A DNA stretch of 9,224 bases, taken from assembly GCA_017381835.1 (NCBI GenBank), contig JAFOBK010000160.1, positions 1 to 9,224 on the forward strand, given 5' to 3'. The notes under the pieces are model-generated. The model had not been told where the DNA came from, searched no databases, and worked only from the letters and a program-made list of their open reading frames with translations. This stretch comes from Oscillospiraceae bacterium (GTDB lineage Bacteria; Bacillota_A; Clostridia; Oscillospirales; Oscillospiraceae). Shown one piece after another: positions 1-7,031 of the stretch (its first letter is position 1; every line of letters starts with the position of its first letter). The translations under genes and the position numbers were made by a program.

Positions 1-743
1 AGGGCAGACTGCTGGTCACCGGCAGCACCCGAAATGGCAACGGGAGCACCGAAGAAGGATGCCTCTGTATAGCCGTAAATTTCGCTGGAGGGAACGGGCT
101 TGGGAAGCATGGAGGCGGGAATGCCCATCAGTTCCAGAATTTCCTCATCCCAGCAGAGGCTGTGGATATTGAAGAGCATGGTGCGGGAAGCGTTGGAATA
201 GTCGGTCACATGGACTTTACCGCCGGTCAGCTTCCAGATCAGCCAGGTTTCCACGGTGCCAAAGAGAAGCTCACCCTTTTCTGCCTTTTCCTTTGCACCC
301 GGGATGTTCTCTAAAATCCAGCGAACTTTGGTGCCGGAGAAATAGGGGTCGATCACAAGACCGGTTTTACTGCGAATTTTTTCTACCCATCCGCCCTTCA
401 TCAGCTGATCGCAATAATCAGCAGTACGGCGGCATTGCCACACGATGGCATTGCAGATGGGTCTGCCGGTGTATTTATCCCATACAATGGTGGTTTCTCT
501 TTGGTTGGTAATACCGATGGCGGCGATATCCGCGGGACTGATACCTAAGTTCAGAAAAGCCTGCCGTGCTACCTCCAATTGGGTAGAGAAAATCTCATCG
601 GCATCGTGCTCCACCCAGCCGGGTTTAGGGAAAATCTGGGTAAATTCCTTTTGGGCCATTGCCTGGATCTGACCGGCTTCATTAAAGAGAATGCAGCGGT
701 TGCTGGTGGTGCCGGAGTCCAGCGCCATAATGTACTTTGCCAT
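1..743 (-). CDS. glpK: Glycerol kinase, N-terminal half (cut by window edge)
   Basis: Glycerol kinase (FGGY family) transfers phosphate from ATP to glycerol in the cytoplasm, giving glycerol 3-phosphate. Only about 247 residues of a usual ~500 are inside the window; the C-terminal half lies beyond base 1. Visible motifs are the N-terminal phosphate-binding DSGTTSNR (residues 9-16), GWVEHD (42-47), ITNQRETT (78-85), VWQCRRT (101-107), DPYFSGTK (132-139), [15 protein letters not shown] (161-175) and GAAGDQQSA near the cut. These are glycerol kinase signatures rather than xylulokinase ones. The ATG at 743-741 is preceded by AAGGAGG at about five bases spacing. The position that is a phosphorylatable His (in HFFG) in PTS-controlled Gram-positive GlpK reads Ser229 (SFFG). 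No good promoter is visible between this gene and the upstream rhomboid-like gene, so co-transcription is likely. Confidence 0.95.
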   Translation of the reverse strand, partial: MAKYIMALDSGTTSNRCILFNEAGQIQAMAQKEFTQIFPKPGWVEHDADEIFSTQLEVARQAFLNLGISPADIAAIGITNQRETTIVWDKYTGRPICNAIVWQCRRTADYCDQLMKGGWVEKIRSKTGLVIDPYFSGTKVRWILENIPGAKEKAEKGELLFGTVETWLIWKLTGGKVHVTDYSNASRTMLFNIHSLCWDEEILELMGIPASMLPKPVPSSEIYGYTEASFFGAPVAISGAAGDQQSA

Positions 744-758
744 ATGTGCCTCCTTATG

Positions 759-784
759 AAAACAGGGCTGCATGCGCAGCCCTG
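759..784 (-). terminator. GC-rich hairpin plus short T run, just before glpK
   Basis: Perfect 9-bp inverted repeat CAGGGCTGC/GCAGCCCTG around a 4-base centre. On the minus strand it is followed by TTTT and then, within a few bases, by the glpK ribosome binding site. It may be the terminator of the rhomboid-like gene. Its position inside what would be the glpK leader also fits an attenuator. The T run is short, so termination may be partial. Confidence 0.6.
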
Positions 785-795
785 CGAAAAATACG

Positions 796-840
796 GTGTC
801 ATTGCGAGGGCACTTGTGCCCGTGGCAATCCCCTCGATTT
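796..840. repeat. Palindromic intergenic repeat, copy 1
   Basis: Begins GTGTCATTGCGA and ends GTGGCAATCCCCTCGATTT. ATTGC pairs with GCAAT at the outside and GGGCAC pairs with GTGCCC inside, giving a stem-loop on either strand. The same outer sequence occurs in the same orientation at 7032-7082 with a different but again self-complementary inner stem. It runs right up to and overlaps the stop codon of the minus-strand rhomboid-like gene. It resembles the short palindromic elements scattered between genes in many gut Clostridia. There is no coding capacity and no target-site duplication that I can identify. Confidence 0.75.
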
Positions 841-1780
841 ATTGGATATGGGTATGGTTGTTGATGTGATCCTCACAGTAGCAATGGTAACCGCTGCAGC
901 GGGAGCAGTAGCGGAACTCCAGTTCCGGATTGGTGACATCGGTTCTGCCGCATACGGTGCACTTGTGGGTGTAGGCCTCTTTCACTGTTGCGGTGGTAGC
1001 CTGATAAGAACCGGCGGTGGGGAAGGGGACTGTGCCGGTCTTCTTCTGCTGGGGTGTTTTCTTTTTAAAGAGTCTGCGGGCGTTCAGCCGCCAGGTCAGA
1101 GGAATCACATTCAGTACATCCTTGCCAAAGAACAGGAAGTAGTTGGCGATGGCCACAAGAGGGAACAGACTGAAGGGGAAAAGACCTGCAGCGGTATACT
1201 GCACAACATCGTACATGACCAGGAACAGATCCAGGAGTGCGAGGATCCAGGCCTTCACGGGAATGATGAAGAACAGCAGAAAATGAGCATCGGGGTATAG
1301 GGTTGCATAACCCAGGAGCAGACTCAGATTCAGGTGATACACAAGATTTCCGCCAACCAGGGAAGACACATCCAGTACATAGCTGCCTGCAGATACGGTC
1401 ATGCCGCCGAAGAGCATTGCGAAAATGTCCATCAGGATCATGCCGGTAAAATAGAAAAGATTGAACCGGAAAGAGCCCCAGACATTCTCCATGGCTCTTC
1501 CCAGGGAGAAGCAGCATAAAAGGCTTACCATCATCAGCAGGATATTTCCTGCATTAAGGGTAAAGACATAGGTAAACAGCCGCCAGACCTGGCCTTGCAG
1601 AATCAGGCTGCGGTTAAAGCATAAAACATTATACAAAGTATTGCTGTTGTCCACAAGGCTCAGAATATAGACGATGGCAGTACCGATGGTAATGTACAGC
1701 ATCAGATTGGGAATGCCTTTGCTGCGGTTCTGATAGCAGAAGCGCTCAAAGTTTCTGCGAAGTTTTTTCAATGGGTTCAT
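839..1780 (-). CDS. Rhomboid-like membrane protein with C-terminal Cys/His-rich tail
   Basis: A 313-residue polytopic membrane protein. Hydrophobic segments lie at roughly residues 24-42, 76-96, 103-125, 138-160, 165-187 and 198-218. The loop motif [10 protein letters not shown] (64-73) matches the WR element of rhomboids, and [18 protein letters not shown] (161-178) matches the segment after rhomboid TM4. The GxSG catalytic serine motif is not found where expected (around 148-151, reading YHLN), and no His occurs in the late TM that should carry the partner. The protein is therefore probably not a protease. After a basic linker (230-250) there is a zinc-ribbon-like tail: C274-x2-C277, C292-x2-C295, then C300, C302, H305, H309 and H311. 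AGGAG abuts the ATG with no spacing, so TTG codon 4 (1771-1769), nine bases downstream of it, is a possible real start. An in-frame stop just upstream excludes a longer protein. The substrate or partner is unknown. Confidence 0.85.
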   Translation of the reverse strand: MNPLKKLRRNFERFCYQNRSKGIPNLMLYITIGTAIVYILSLVDNSNTLYNVLCFNRSLILQGQVWRLFTYVFTLNAGNILLMMVSLLCCFSLGRAMENVWGSFRFNLFYFTGMILMDIFAMLFGGMTVSAGSYVLDVSSLVGGNLVYHLNLSLLLGYATLYPDAHFLLFFIIPVKAWILALLDLFLVMYDVVQYTAAGLFPFSLFPLVAIANYFLFFGKDVLNVIPLTWRLNARRLFKKKTPQQKKTGTVPFPTAGSYQATTATVKEAYTHKCTVCGRTDVTNPELEFRYCSRCSGYHCYCEDHINNHTHIQ

Positions 1781-1808
1781 CTCCTAAATGACTATATTGA
1801 CTGAGAGT

Positions 1809-1837
1809 ATCATACCAGTTTTTAGCGTAAATGTCCA
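1809..1837 (-). promoter_or_regulatory. Sigma-A promoter of the rhomboid-like gene
   Basis: On the minus strand TGGACA (1837-1832), a 17-base spacer and TATGAT (1814-1809) preceded by TG, an extended -10. The start of transcription would fall near 1802, about 20 bases before the coding start. The AT-rich stretch 1838-1885 between this and the metK promoter holds nothing else I recognise. Confidence 0.65.
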
Positions 1838-1885
1838 TAAAGGAATTATGAACAAAAAAAGATTAAAAAATAATACATTTTAGGG

Positions 1886-1913
1886 TTGACAAATAGGGAA
1901 TTTACTGTAAAAT
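1886..1913 (+). promoter_or_regulatory. Sigma-A promoter of the metK riboswitch leader
   Basis: TTGACA (1886-1891), 16-base spacer, TAAAAT (1908-1913), in an AT-rich context. It places the transcript start near 1920, about 14 bases before the first stem of the SAM-I aptamer, the usual arrangement for S-box leaders. Confidence 0.75.
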
Positions 1914-1933
1914 ATGGTCGAACTGCATACATG

Positions 1934-2024
1934 CCTTATCAAGAGTGGTGGAGGGAACGGCCCGATGAAACCCGGCAACCTGCAAAAGCGTGGTGCCAAA
2001 TCCGGCGGCGAACGATAGATGAGG
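1934..2024 (+). promoter_or_regulatory. SAM-I (S-box) riboswitch aptamer upstream of metK
   Basis: Carries the conserved S-box blocks in order: CTTATCAAGAG (1935-1945), GGTGGAGGGA, GGCCCGATGAAACCCGGCAACC (shared core around 1958-1980), TGGTGCCAAATCC, and the closing GATGAG (2018-2023). CTTATC pairs with GATGAG as P1. The region between the CCAAATCC block and the closing strand is short, so P4 appears reduced. Family knowledge: bound S-adenosylmethionine stabilises P1 and favours the downstream terminator, so metK is switched off when its own product is plentiful. Confidence 0.95.
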
Positions 2025-2034
2025 ATTCGATCAA

Positions 2035-2067
2035 CACACACATCGAATCGTCGGTGTGTGCTTTTTT
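2035..2067 (+). terminator. Riboswitch-controlled terminator in the metK leader
   Basis: CACACAC (2035-2041) pairs with GTGTGTG (2054-2060), with an inner CGA/TCG extension, followed by C and TTTTTT (2062-2067). A mutually exclusive helix can form between GATTCGAT (2024-2031), which starts inside the last base of P1, and ATCGAATC (2042-2049), which lies inside the terminator loop. That alternative is a likely antiterminator that forms when SAM is absent. Confidence 0.85.
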
Positions 2068-2114
2068 ATTGTTTAGTTGTGTTTGTGTTGTATTTGAAAG
2101 GATAAGAATCATTA

Positions 2115-3260
2115 ATGGAAAAAAGACTGTTTACTTCTGAATGTGTTACCTGCGGCCATCCCGACAAAGTGGCCGATGCTATCTCCGATGCCATCCTGGA
2201 TGCATGCCTGGAGCAGGATCCCGGTTCCCGCGTTGCTTGTGAAACCATGGTTACCACCAATTTCTGCCTGATCTGCGGTGAGATCACCACCAAGGCCAAT
2301 GTGAATTACGAAGCTGTTGCCCGCCAGGTCATCCGTAAGATTGGCTACACTGTTCCCGGTGACGGCTTTGATGCCCACACTGTGGAGATCCTCTGCAAGA
2401 TTCACACCCAGTCTGCAGACATCGCTATGGGTACCAACGATGAGGTGGGCGGTGCCGGTGACCAGGGTATGATGTTCGGCGGTGCCTGCACCCAGACTCC
2501 CGAGCTGATGCCCCTGCCCGTGGCTCTGTCCCGTGCGCTTTCCAACCGCCTGACCAGCTGCGTACAGAGCAATGATCTGCTGCGCCCTGATGGCAAGACC
2601 CAGGTCAGCGTGGAGTTCGATGAAGCTGGCAATGTGGTTGGCATCGATACTGTGGTCGTGTCCATCATGCACAGTGAAGACTTCGTCATTGAGGAAGTCC
2701 GCCGCTATATTCGCGAGGGTGTCATTGCTCCCGTGCTGGCCAAGTACGGTTTTGATATCAAGGATGTTGCCAATATCCATATTAACCCCACCGGAAATTT
2801 TGTCATCGGCGGCCCCAACGGTGATACCGGCCTCACCGGCCGTAAGATCATCGTAGATACCTACGGCGGCTATTTCTCCCATGGCGGCGGTGCGTTCTCC
2901 GGCAAGGATCCCACCAAGGTGGATCGGTCCGGTGCTTACATGGCACGTTACATGGCAAAGAATGTTGTTGCTGCAGGCCTGGCAGAGAATGTGCAGGTGC
3001 AGCTGGCTTACGCCATCGGTGTAGCTGAGCCCGTGTCCGTTCGTGTGGAAACCTATGGCACCGGTAAGATCGCTGATGAGGAGATCACCGCGCTGCTTCG
3101 CAAGACCTGCGATCTGACCCCCGCCGGCATCATCAAGAAGCTGGATCTGCGCCGCCCCATTTACGGCAAGACTGCCCTGGAAGGCCATTTCGGTGTGGAG
3201 GATCGTCCCTGGGAGGAGACCGACCTGGCTGCAAAGCTGAAGGAACTGGCAAATCTGTAA
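2115..3260 (+). CDS. metK: S-adenosylmethionine synthetase
   Basis: Makes SAM from ATP and methionine, releasing phosphate and pyrophosphate, in the cytoplasm. At 381 residues it is full length (E. coli MetK is 384). Visible motifs are GHPDK (14-18) with the catalytic His15 and Asp17, GEITT (55-59), GAGDQG (113-118), LRPDGKTQV (156-164) with Lys161, the [12 protein letters not shown] loop (241-252) and [16 protein letters not shown] (257-272). Several normally stable positions differ: the run usually ESVTEGHPDK reads [10 protein letters not shown] (Cys10, Cys13), and the usual YA-x-NET after GLMFG reads GACTQT (123-128, Gln127). The ribosome binding site GAAAGGA sits about 12 bases before the ATG, a little long. 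The gene is a single transcription unit between the S-box leader and a strong terminator, so its expression should follow SAM level. Confidence 0.97.
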   Translation: MEKRLFTSECVTCGHPDKVADAISDAILDACLEQDPGSRVACETMVTTNFCLICGEITTKANVNYEAVARQVIRKIGYTVPGDGFDAHTVEILCKIHTQSADIAMGTNDEVGGAGDQGMMFGGACTQTPELMPLPVALSRALSNRLTSCVQSNDLLRPDGKTQVSVEFDEAGNVVGIDTVVVSIMHSEDFVIEEVRRYIREGVIAPVLAKYGFDIKDVANIHINPTGNFVIGGPNGDTGLTGRKIIVDTYGGYFSHGGGAFSGKDPTKVDRSGAYMARYMAKNVVAAGLAENVQVQLAYAIGVAEPVSVRVETYGTGKIADEEITALLRKTCDLTPAGIIKKLDLRRPIYGKTALEGHFGVEDRPWEETDLAAKLKELANL

Positions 3261-3266
3261 TAGTTA

Positions 3267-3300
3267 AGAGTGCTGAGAAAAAAACTCAGCACTCTTTTTT
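3267..3300 (+). terminator. Intrinsic terminator after metK
   Basis: Perfect 11-bp stem AGAGTGCTGAG/CTCAGCACTCT with an all-A seven-base loop, followed by a T run. It begins seven bases after the metK stop codon. Confidence 0.93.
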
Positions 3301-3318
3301 AATTTTCTGTAACGTGAA

Positions 3319-3347
3319 TTGACATTTGAAATCTGTCACACTATACT
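3319..3347 (+). promoter_or_regulatory. Sigma-A promoter of the LCP gene
   Basis: TTGACA (3319-3324), exactly 17 bases, TATACT (3342-3347). Transcription should begin around 3354, giving a leader of about 35 bases. Confidence 0.85.
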
Positions 3348-3388
3348 TGAAGCTAGATATGTTAAAGAGAATTGAGTTGTAGACAGAT

Positions 3389-4978
3389 ATGAAAAAACAA
3401 ACTGTTTGGAAGATTTTAATACTGGTATTGTTCCTGGCAATGGTGACAGCGGAGGTCTTCGCGGCGATCACCGTTGTCAATCTGGATATGCTGCCCACCG
3501 GCTTTTTAATAGCCTTGCTGGCGCTGCTGGCTGTCTTTGCGCTGATCATCGGGTTGATGTTTTTTGTAAAGGGCAAAAAGTCCGGAAAGGCCAGACGCAT
3601 CATTGCGGCAGTCCTGGCGGTTTTGCTGCTGTGCGGCTGCGTTGTGATTTCTACCGTAGCCTCCGATGTGCGTAAGACCATCCAGGCCATGAGCCGTGAT
3701 ATGTTTGATCTACCCACAAGAGAGATTTATGTGCTGGCAGATAATAGTGCCCAGGACCTGAATGCGGCATCCGGATTTACCTTTGGCTATTTGAAGGCCT
3801 ATGATGAGGCATGTACCACCCAGGTGTTTGATAGAATCCGGGAAGAAATCGGAAAAGAACCTGCCACCGCAGGCTATGTCAGCATTGGCACCATGATCCA
3901 GGCACTCTTTGAAAACCGGATCGATGCCATTATCCTCAACGGCGGTATTGTCAGCATCCTGGAAGATACGGAAGAATTCATGGATTTCTCCACAGCAACA
4001 AGAGTGCTGGAGCAATTCCGCGTGGAAGAGCCGGAACTTCCTTTGGAAGATTTTCTGATCCATTCCGAAGAGGCAGTCGTTCCCGAGGAAACCGTTTATG
4101 TTGAAGAGGAAGAAACAGAACCGACCCAGGTAGCGGTGGACTTTTCTTCCCTGGAACCCTTTATTATCTATGTCAGCGGATCTGACAGCTATGACACGGA
4201 AATTGTAACCAGCGGCAGAAGTGATGTCAACATTCTGGCGGTGGTGAATCCTTTGAGCAAGCAGGTTCTGCTGATCAATACCCCCCGCGACTATTATGTG
4301 GAAAATCCTGCAGCCAAGAGTGATCTGGAAAAAGAAGAAAAGCTGGATAAGCTGACCCACTGCGGTATTTACGGTATTAAAAATTCCATGCGAACCCTCA
4401 GCAGACTTTACCGCAACAATGTGGATTATTATGTCCGGATCAATTTCTCCGGCTTTAAGAAAATGATCGACGCCCTGGGCGGCGTGACGGTCTATTCTGA
4501 CTATGCCTTCACCGCCATCACCCGTACTCCCATTGAGGAGGGCGAAAACCATCTGAACGGCCAGCAGGCCCTGGACTTTGCCCGTGAAAGAAAGACACTT
4601 CCTGACGGTGACGCAGCCCGTGGCCGCCATCAGATGCAGGTCATCACCGCGGTCATCGAAAAGGCAACCTCCGGTACAACCATCATTTCCAATTATTCTG
4701 ATATTATGGACAGCGTGGAGGGTATGTTTACCATGAACATCCCGCCGGAGCTGATCAGCGAGCTGATGAAAATGCAGCTGTCGGATATGGCCCGCTGGAA
4801 TATCGTCAGCTATTCCGTGACCGGCAGCGGTCTGCAGGCAGAAACTTATTCTATGCCCGGCATGGAGCTTTGGGTCACGCAGCCCAATCAGTACTCCATC
4901 AATAAAGCCATCCGTCTGATCGATATGGTCTTTAAGGGCGAGCGACTGACAGAAGAAGTGATCAATAGTATTAGCTGA
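3389..4978 (+). CDS. LytR-CpsA-Psr family cell-wall protein with three N-terminal TM segments
   Basis: LCP enzymes work on the outer face of the membrane and transfer undecaprenyl-linked glycopolymers (teichoic acid, capsule or related) onto peptidoglycan. This 529-residue protein has hydrophobic segments at about 6-28, 37-60 and 70-92, then a ~130-residue outer accessory region (95-225), an acidic Glu/Pro-rich linker (about 226-247), and the LCP catalytic domain from about 258. LCP hallmarks are RSDVNILAVVNP (277-288), NTPRDYYV (297-304), KLTHCGIYG (321-329), DYYVRINFSGF (346-356), DALGGVTVYSD (361-371) and FARERKTLPDGDAARGRHQM (397-416), with the pyrophosphate-binding arginines R277, R300, R399 and R411/R413 (assigned by motif only). 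Three TM segments plus an accessory domain recall the CpsA/Cps2A layout rather than the one-TM TagT/LytR layout. An in-frame stop at 3380 fixes the longest possible start at 3389, but there is little Shine-Dalgarno complementarity. The exact polymer is unknown. Confidence 0.93.
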   Translation: MKKQTVWKILILVLFLAMVTAEVFAAITVVNLDMLPTGFLIALLALLAVFALIIGLMFFVKGKKSGKARRIIAAVLAVLLLCGCVVISTVASDVRKTIQAMSRDMFDLPTREIYVLADNSAQDLNAASGFTFGYLKAYDEACTTQVFDRIREEIGKEPATAGYVSIGTMIQALFENRIDAIILNGGIVSILEDTEEFMDFSTATRVLEQFRVEEPELPLEDFLIHSEEAVVPEETVYVEEEETEPTQVAVDFSSLEPFIIYVSGSDSYDTEIVTSGRSDVNILAVVNPLSKQVLLINTPRDYYVENPAAKSDLEKEEKLDKLTHCGIYGIKNSMRTLSRLYRNNVDYYVRINFSGFKKMIDALGGVTVYSDYAFTAITRTPIEEGENHLNGQQALDFARERKTLPDGDAARGRHQMQVITAVIEKATSGTTIISNYSDIMDSVEGMFTMNIPPELISELMKMQLSDMARWNIVSYSVTGSGLQAETYSMPGMELWVTQPNQYSINKAIRLIDMVFKGERLTEEVINSIS

Positions 4979-4981
4979 TAG

Positions 4982-5010
4982 AAAAGGCGGTTCTTTTGAA
5001 CCGCCTTTTT
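4982..5010 (+). terminator. Intrinsic terminator after the LCP gene
   Basis: 12-bp stem AAAAGGCGGTTC/GAACCGCCTTTT with loop TTTT and trailing T, three bases after the LCP stop codon. Because of the A and T tracts it could also work in the opposite direction. Confidence 0.92.
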
Positions 5011-5020
5011 CATATTTTCT

Positions 5021-5048
5021 TTGCATTTTGGGCATTGTGTGATATGAT
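5021..5048 (+). promoter_or_regulatory. Sigma-A promoter of nadE
   Basis: TTGCAT (5021-5026), 16 bases, TATGAT (5043-5048). The transcript would begin near 5055, only about 20 bases before the nadE ATG at 5077. This rules out longer in-frame starts further upstream. Confidence 0.65.
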
Positions 5049-5076
5049 AAAGAAAACTGAAAAGCGGAGGGATTCC

Positions 5077-6993
5077 ATGCTGGATTATATTCGTATTGCC
5101 TGCGCTGTACCTGAGGTGCAGGTTGCCAATGTAGAAAAGAATACCCGTGATATCTGCGACTTTATGGAAAAAGCAGACATGCAAAATGTGGATGTGCTGG
5201 TGTTCCCGGAACTTGCCATGACCGGTTACTCCTGCGGTGATCTGTTCTTGCAGGATGCCCTGCACGATGCTGTGGAGGAAGGCCTTGTAAAGATTTTGGA
5301 ATGCTCCGCTGCCCATCCGCACCTGACGGCGGTTGTGGGTCTGCCCGTTCGAAGCGGAATCAAGCTGTTTAACTGCGCAGCTGTGATCTGCGCCGGTACT
5401 TTGGCGGGACTTGTCTCAAAGAGCTTCCTGGCAGATTACGGTGAATCTTCCGAGAGCCGCTGGTTCAGTACCGCTTCCGAGGGCACTGCCGTGACTTTGG
5501 CAGGAACCACTTTGTTTGTAGACAGTGAAACTTTGTATCCCATTGCCGATACCATGTTGGGCGTTGAAGTTTGTGAGGATCTGTTTGCTCCCATTGCACC
5601 TTCTGCGGTGCATGCGTTAAGCGGTGCAGAAGTGATTCTGAATTTGGCAGCGTCTGCTGAAACTGCCGGCAAGCGGCAAATGCGTAAGAACCGTGTTCTG
5701 GATCAGTCTGCTGCCTGCAAGTGCGTTTACGCTTATGTATCCGCAGGCTATAGTGAGTCTACTTCCGATTTGGTATACTCCGGTCATAGCATGATTGCGG
5801 AAAACGGCACAATGCTGCAGGAAAATTCCAGCCTGACCGATACCGGTTATATGCTCGTTCAGGACTGTGACCTGGGTAAGATCCGGGCTGAGCGCCGCCG
5901 CAATACTACTTTCCGTAAATCCGCCGAACGCTACGGCAGTGATCTTTCTGATCTGACACCTTTGGTGACGGAACTTCGTTCCGATGGCGGCCTCCATCCT
6001 CTGCAGAAGCTACCCTTCATTCCTTCCACAGCCGCGGAGCGGAAAGCCTACTGCCTGGATGTATTCCAGCTCCAGGTCACCGGCTTGAAACAGCGCCTGA
6101 AGACCATCAATTCCAATGCGGTCATCGGTATCTCCGGCGGTTTGGATTCCACACTTGCGCTGCTGGTTGCGGTAGAAGCTATGCGCCAGCTGGATAAGCC
6201 CTTGACCAATGTCTACGGTGTCACCATGCCTTGCTTCGGCACCTCTGATCGCACCTACAATAATTCCTGGGATCTGATGAAGAAACTGGGTATCGACGCC
6301 AAGGAAATCAGCATCAAGAATGCGGTTACACTCCATTTCCAGGATATCGGTCATGATATGGGTGTACACAACGGCACTTATGAAAACTCCCAGGCAAGAG
6401 AGCGCACCCAGATTCTCATGGACTACGCAAGTACCGTAAACGGTATTGTAGTGGGTACCGGCGACCTGAGTGAGCTGGCTCTTGGTTGGTGCACCTACAA
6501 CGGCGACCATATGAGCATGTACGGTGTCAACGGCACCATTCCCAAAACCCTGATCCGCTGGATTATTGAAGCGGTTGCGGAGCTGCCCACCTTTGCTGTT
6601 GCAAAGGATGTATTGATGGACATTCTGGATACCCCCATCAGCCCCGAGCTGTTACCCCCCGATGCAGAGGGTAAGATCAGCCAGCAGACAGAGGATTTGG
6701 TTGGCCCCTATGCCCTCCATGATTTCTTCCTGTACCACATCCTCCGCTACGGCTTTACCCCCACCAAGATCTACACCATGGCTTGCCGTGCATTCCGGGA
6801 TGACTTCGAACCCGAAATCATTAAAAAGTGGCTGCGCACGTTCTACTGGCGCTTCTTCACCCAGCAGTTCAAGCGTAACTGCATGCCCGACGGAGCAAAG
6901 GCAGGACCTCTGGGTCTTGGCCCCCGTGGGGATTGGAAGATGCCCAGTGATGCCTCCGGCCGTATCTGGCTGACTGAAATTGAAAAACTCTAA
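5077..6993 (+). CDS. nadE: Glutamine-dependent NAD+ synthetase
   Basis: Amidates nicotinic acid adenine dinucleotide to NAD+ using ATP and ammonia drawn from glutamine, the last step of NAD synthesis, in the cytoplasm. The 638-residue protein has two fused parts. The N-terminal nitrilase-type glutaminase domain (about 1-290) shows the Glu-Lys-Cys triad as FPEL (Glu45), SKSFL (Lys115) and VEVCEDLF (Cys166). The C-terminal ATP pyrophosphatase/synthetase domain (about 330-638) has the PP-loop SGGLDST (353-359), GTGDLSELALGW (460-471) and the late RNCMPDGAKAGPLGLGPRGDW stretch typical of the long form. The ATG at 5077 is chosen because GGAGGG lies five bases before it and a promoter lies just upstream. 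An in-frame ATG at 4996 would sit inside the preceding terminator and upstream of that promoter. Monocistronic, with its own terminator. Confidence 0.97.
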   Translation: MLDYIRIACAVPEVQVANVEKNTRDICDFMEKADMQNVDVLVFPELAMTGYSCGDLFLQDALHDAVEEGLVKILECSAAHPHLTAVVGLPVRSGIKLFNCAAVICAGTLAGLVSKSFLADYGESSESRWFSTASEGTAVTLAGTTLFVDSETLYPIADTMLGVEVCEDLFAPIAPSAVHALSGAEVILNLAASAETAGKRQMRKNRVLDQSAACKCVYAYVSAGYSESTSDLVYSGHSMIAENGTMLQENSSLTDTGYMLVQDCDLGKIRAERRRNTTFRKSAERYGSDLSDLTPLVTELRSDGGLHPLQKLPFIPSTAAERKAYCLDVFQLQVTGLKQRLKTINSNAVIGISGGLDSTLALLVAVEAMRQLDKPLTNVYGVTMPCFGTSDRTYNNSWDLMKKLGIDAKEISIKNAVTLHFQDIGHDMGVHNGTYENSQARERTQILMDYASTVNGIVVGTGDLSELALGWCTYNGDHMSMYGVNGTIPKTLIRWIIEAVAELPTFAVAKDVLMDILDTPISPELLPPDAEGKISQQTEDLVGPYALHDFFLYHILRYGFTPTKIYTMACRAFRDDFEPEIIKKWLRTFYWRFFTQQFKRNCMPDGAKAGPLGLGPRGDWKMPSDASGRIWLTEIEKL

Positions 6994-6999
6994 ACGCGC

Positions 7000-7030
7000 A
7001 AGGGCAGGTCTGCGGACCTGCCCTTACTTT
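7000..7030 (+). terminator. Intrinsic terminator after nadE
   Basis: Perfect 11-bp stem AAGGGCAGGTC/GACCTGCCCTT with tetraloop TGCG, followed by ACTTTT. It lies six bases past the nadE stop codon and directly beside the second palindromic repeat copy. Confidence 0.9.
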
Positions 7031-7031
7031 T

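Noticed and set aside
737..1300. 187-codon plus-strand frame across the glpK-rhomboid gap
   Set aside because: It overlaps the start of glpK, the hairpin, the repeat and the end of the rhomboid-like gene on the other strand, and shows no domain or ribosome binding site.
1886..2140. 84-codon plus-strand frame over the metK leader
   Set aside because: It covers the SAM-I aptamer and terminator, has no proper start context and runs into metK in another frame.
2112..3188. Long open frame (358 codons) on the minus strand opposite metK
   Set aside because: It lies wholly within metK, whose protein is unmistakable. Its translation has no family motif, only Gly/His/Ala-rich sequence typical of an antisense shadow, and it lacks a ribosome binding site.
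3710..5035. 441-codon open frame on the minus strand opposite the LCP gene
   Set aside because: Antisense shadow of a clear LCP protein. It spans the LCP terminator, and its translation shows no recognisable domain.
4996..5076. Longer nadE start at 4996, adding 27 residues
   Set aside because: It begins inside the preceding terminator and upstream of the nadE promoter. The ATG at 5077 has an ideal GGAGGG site.
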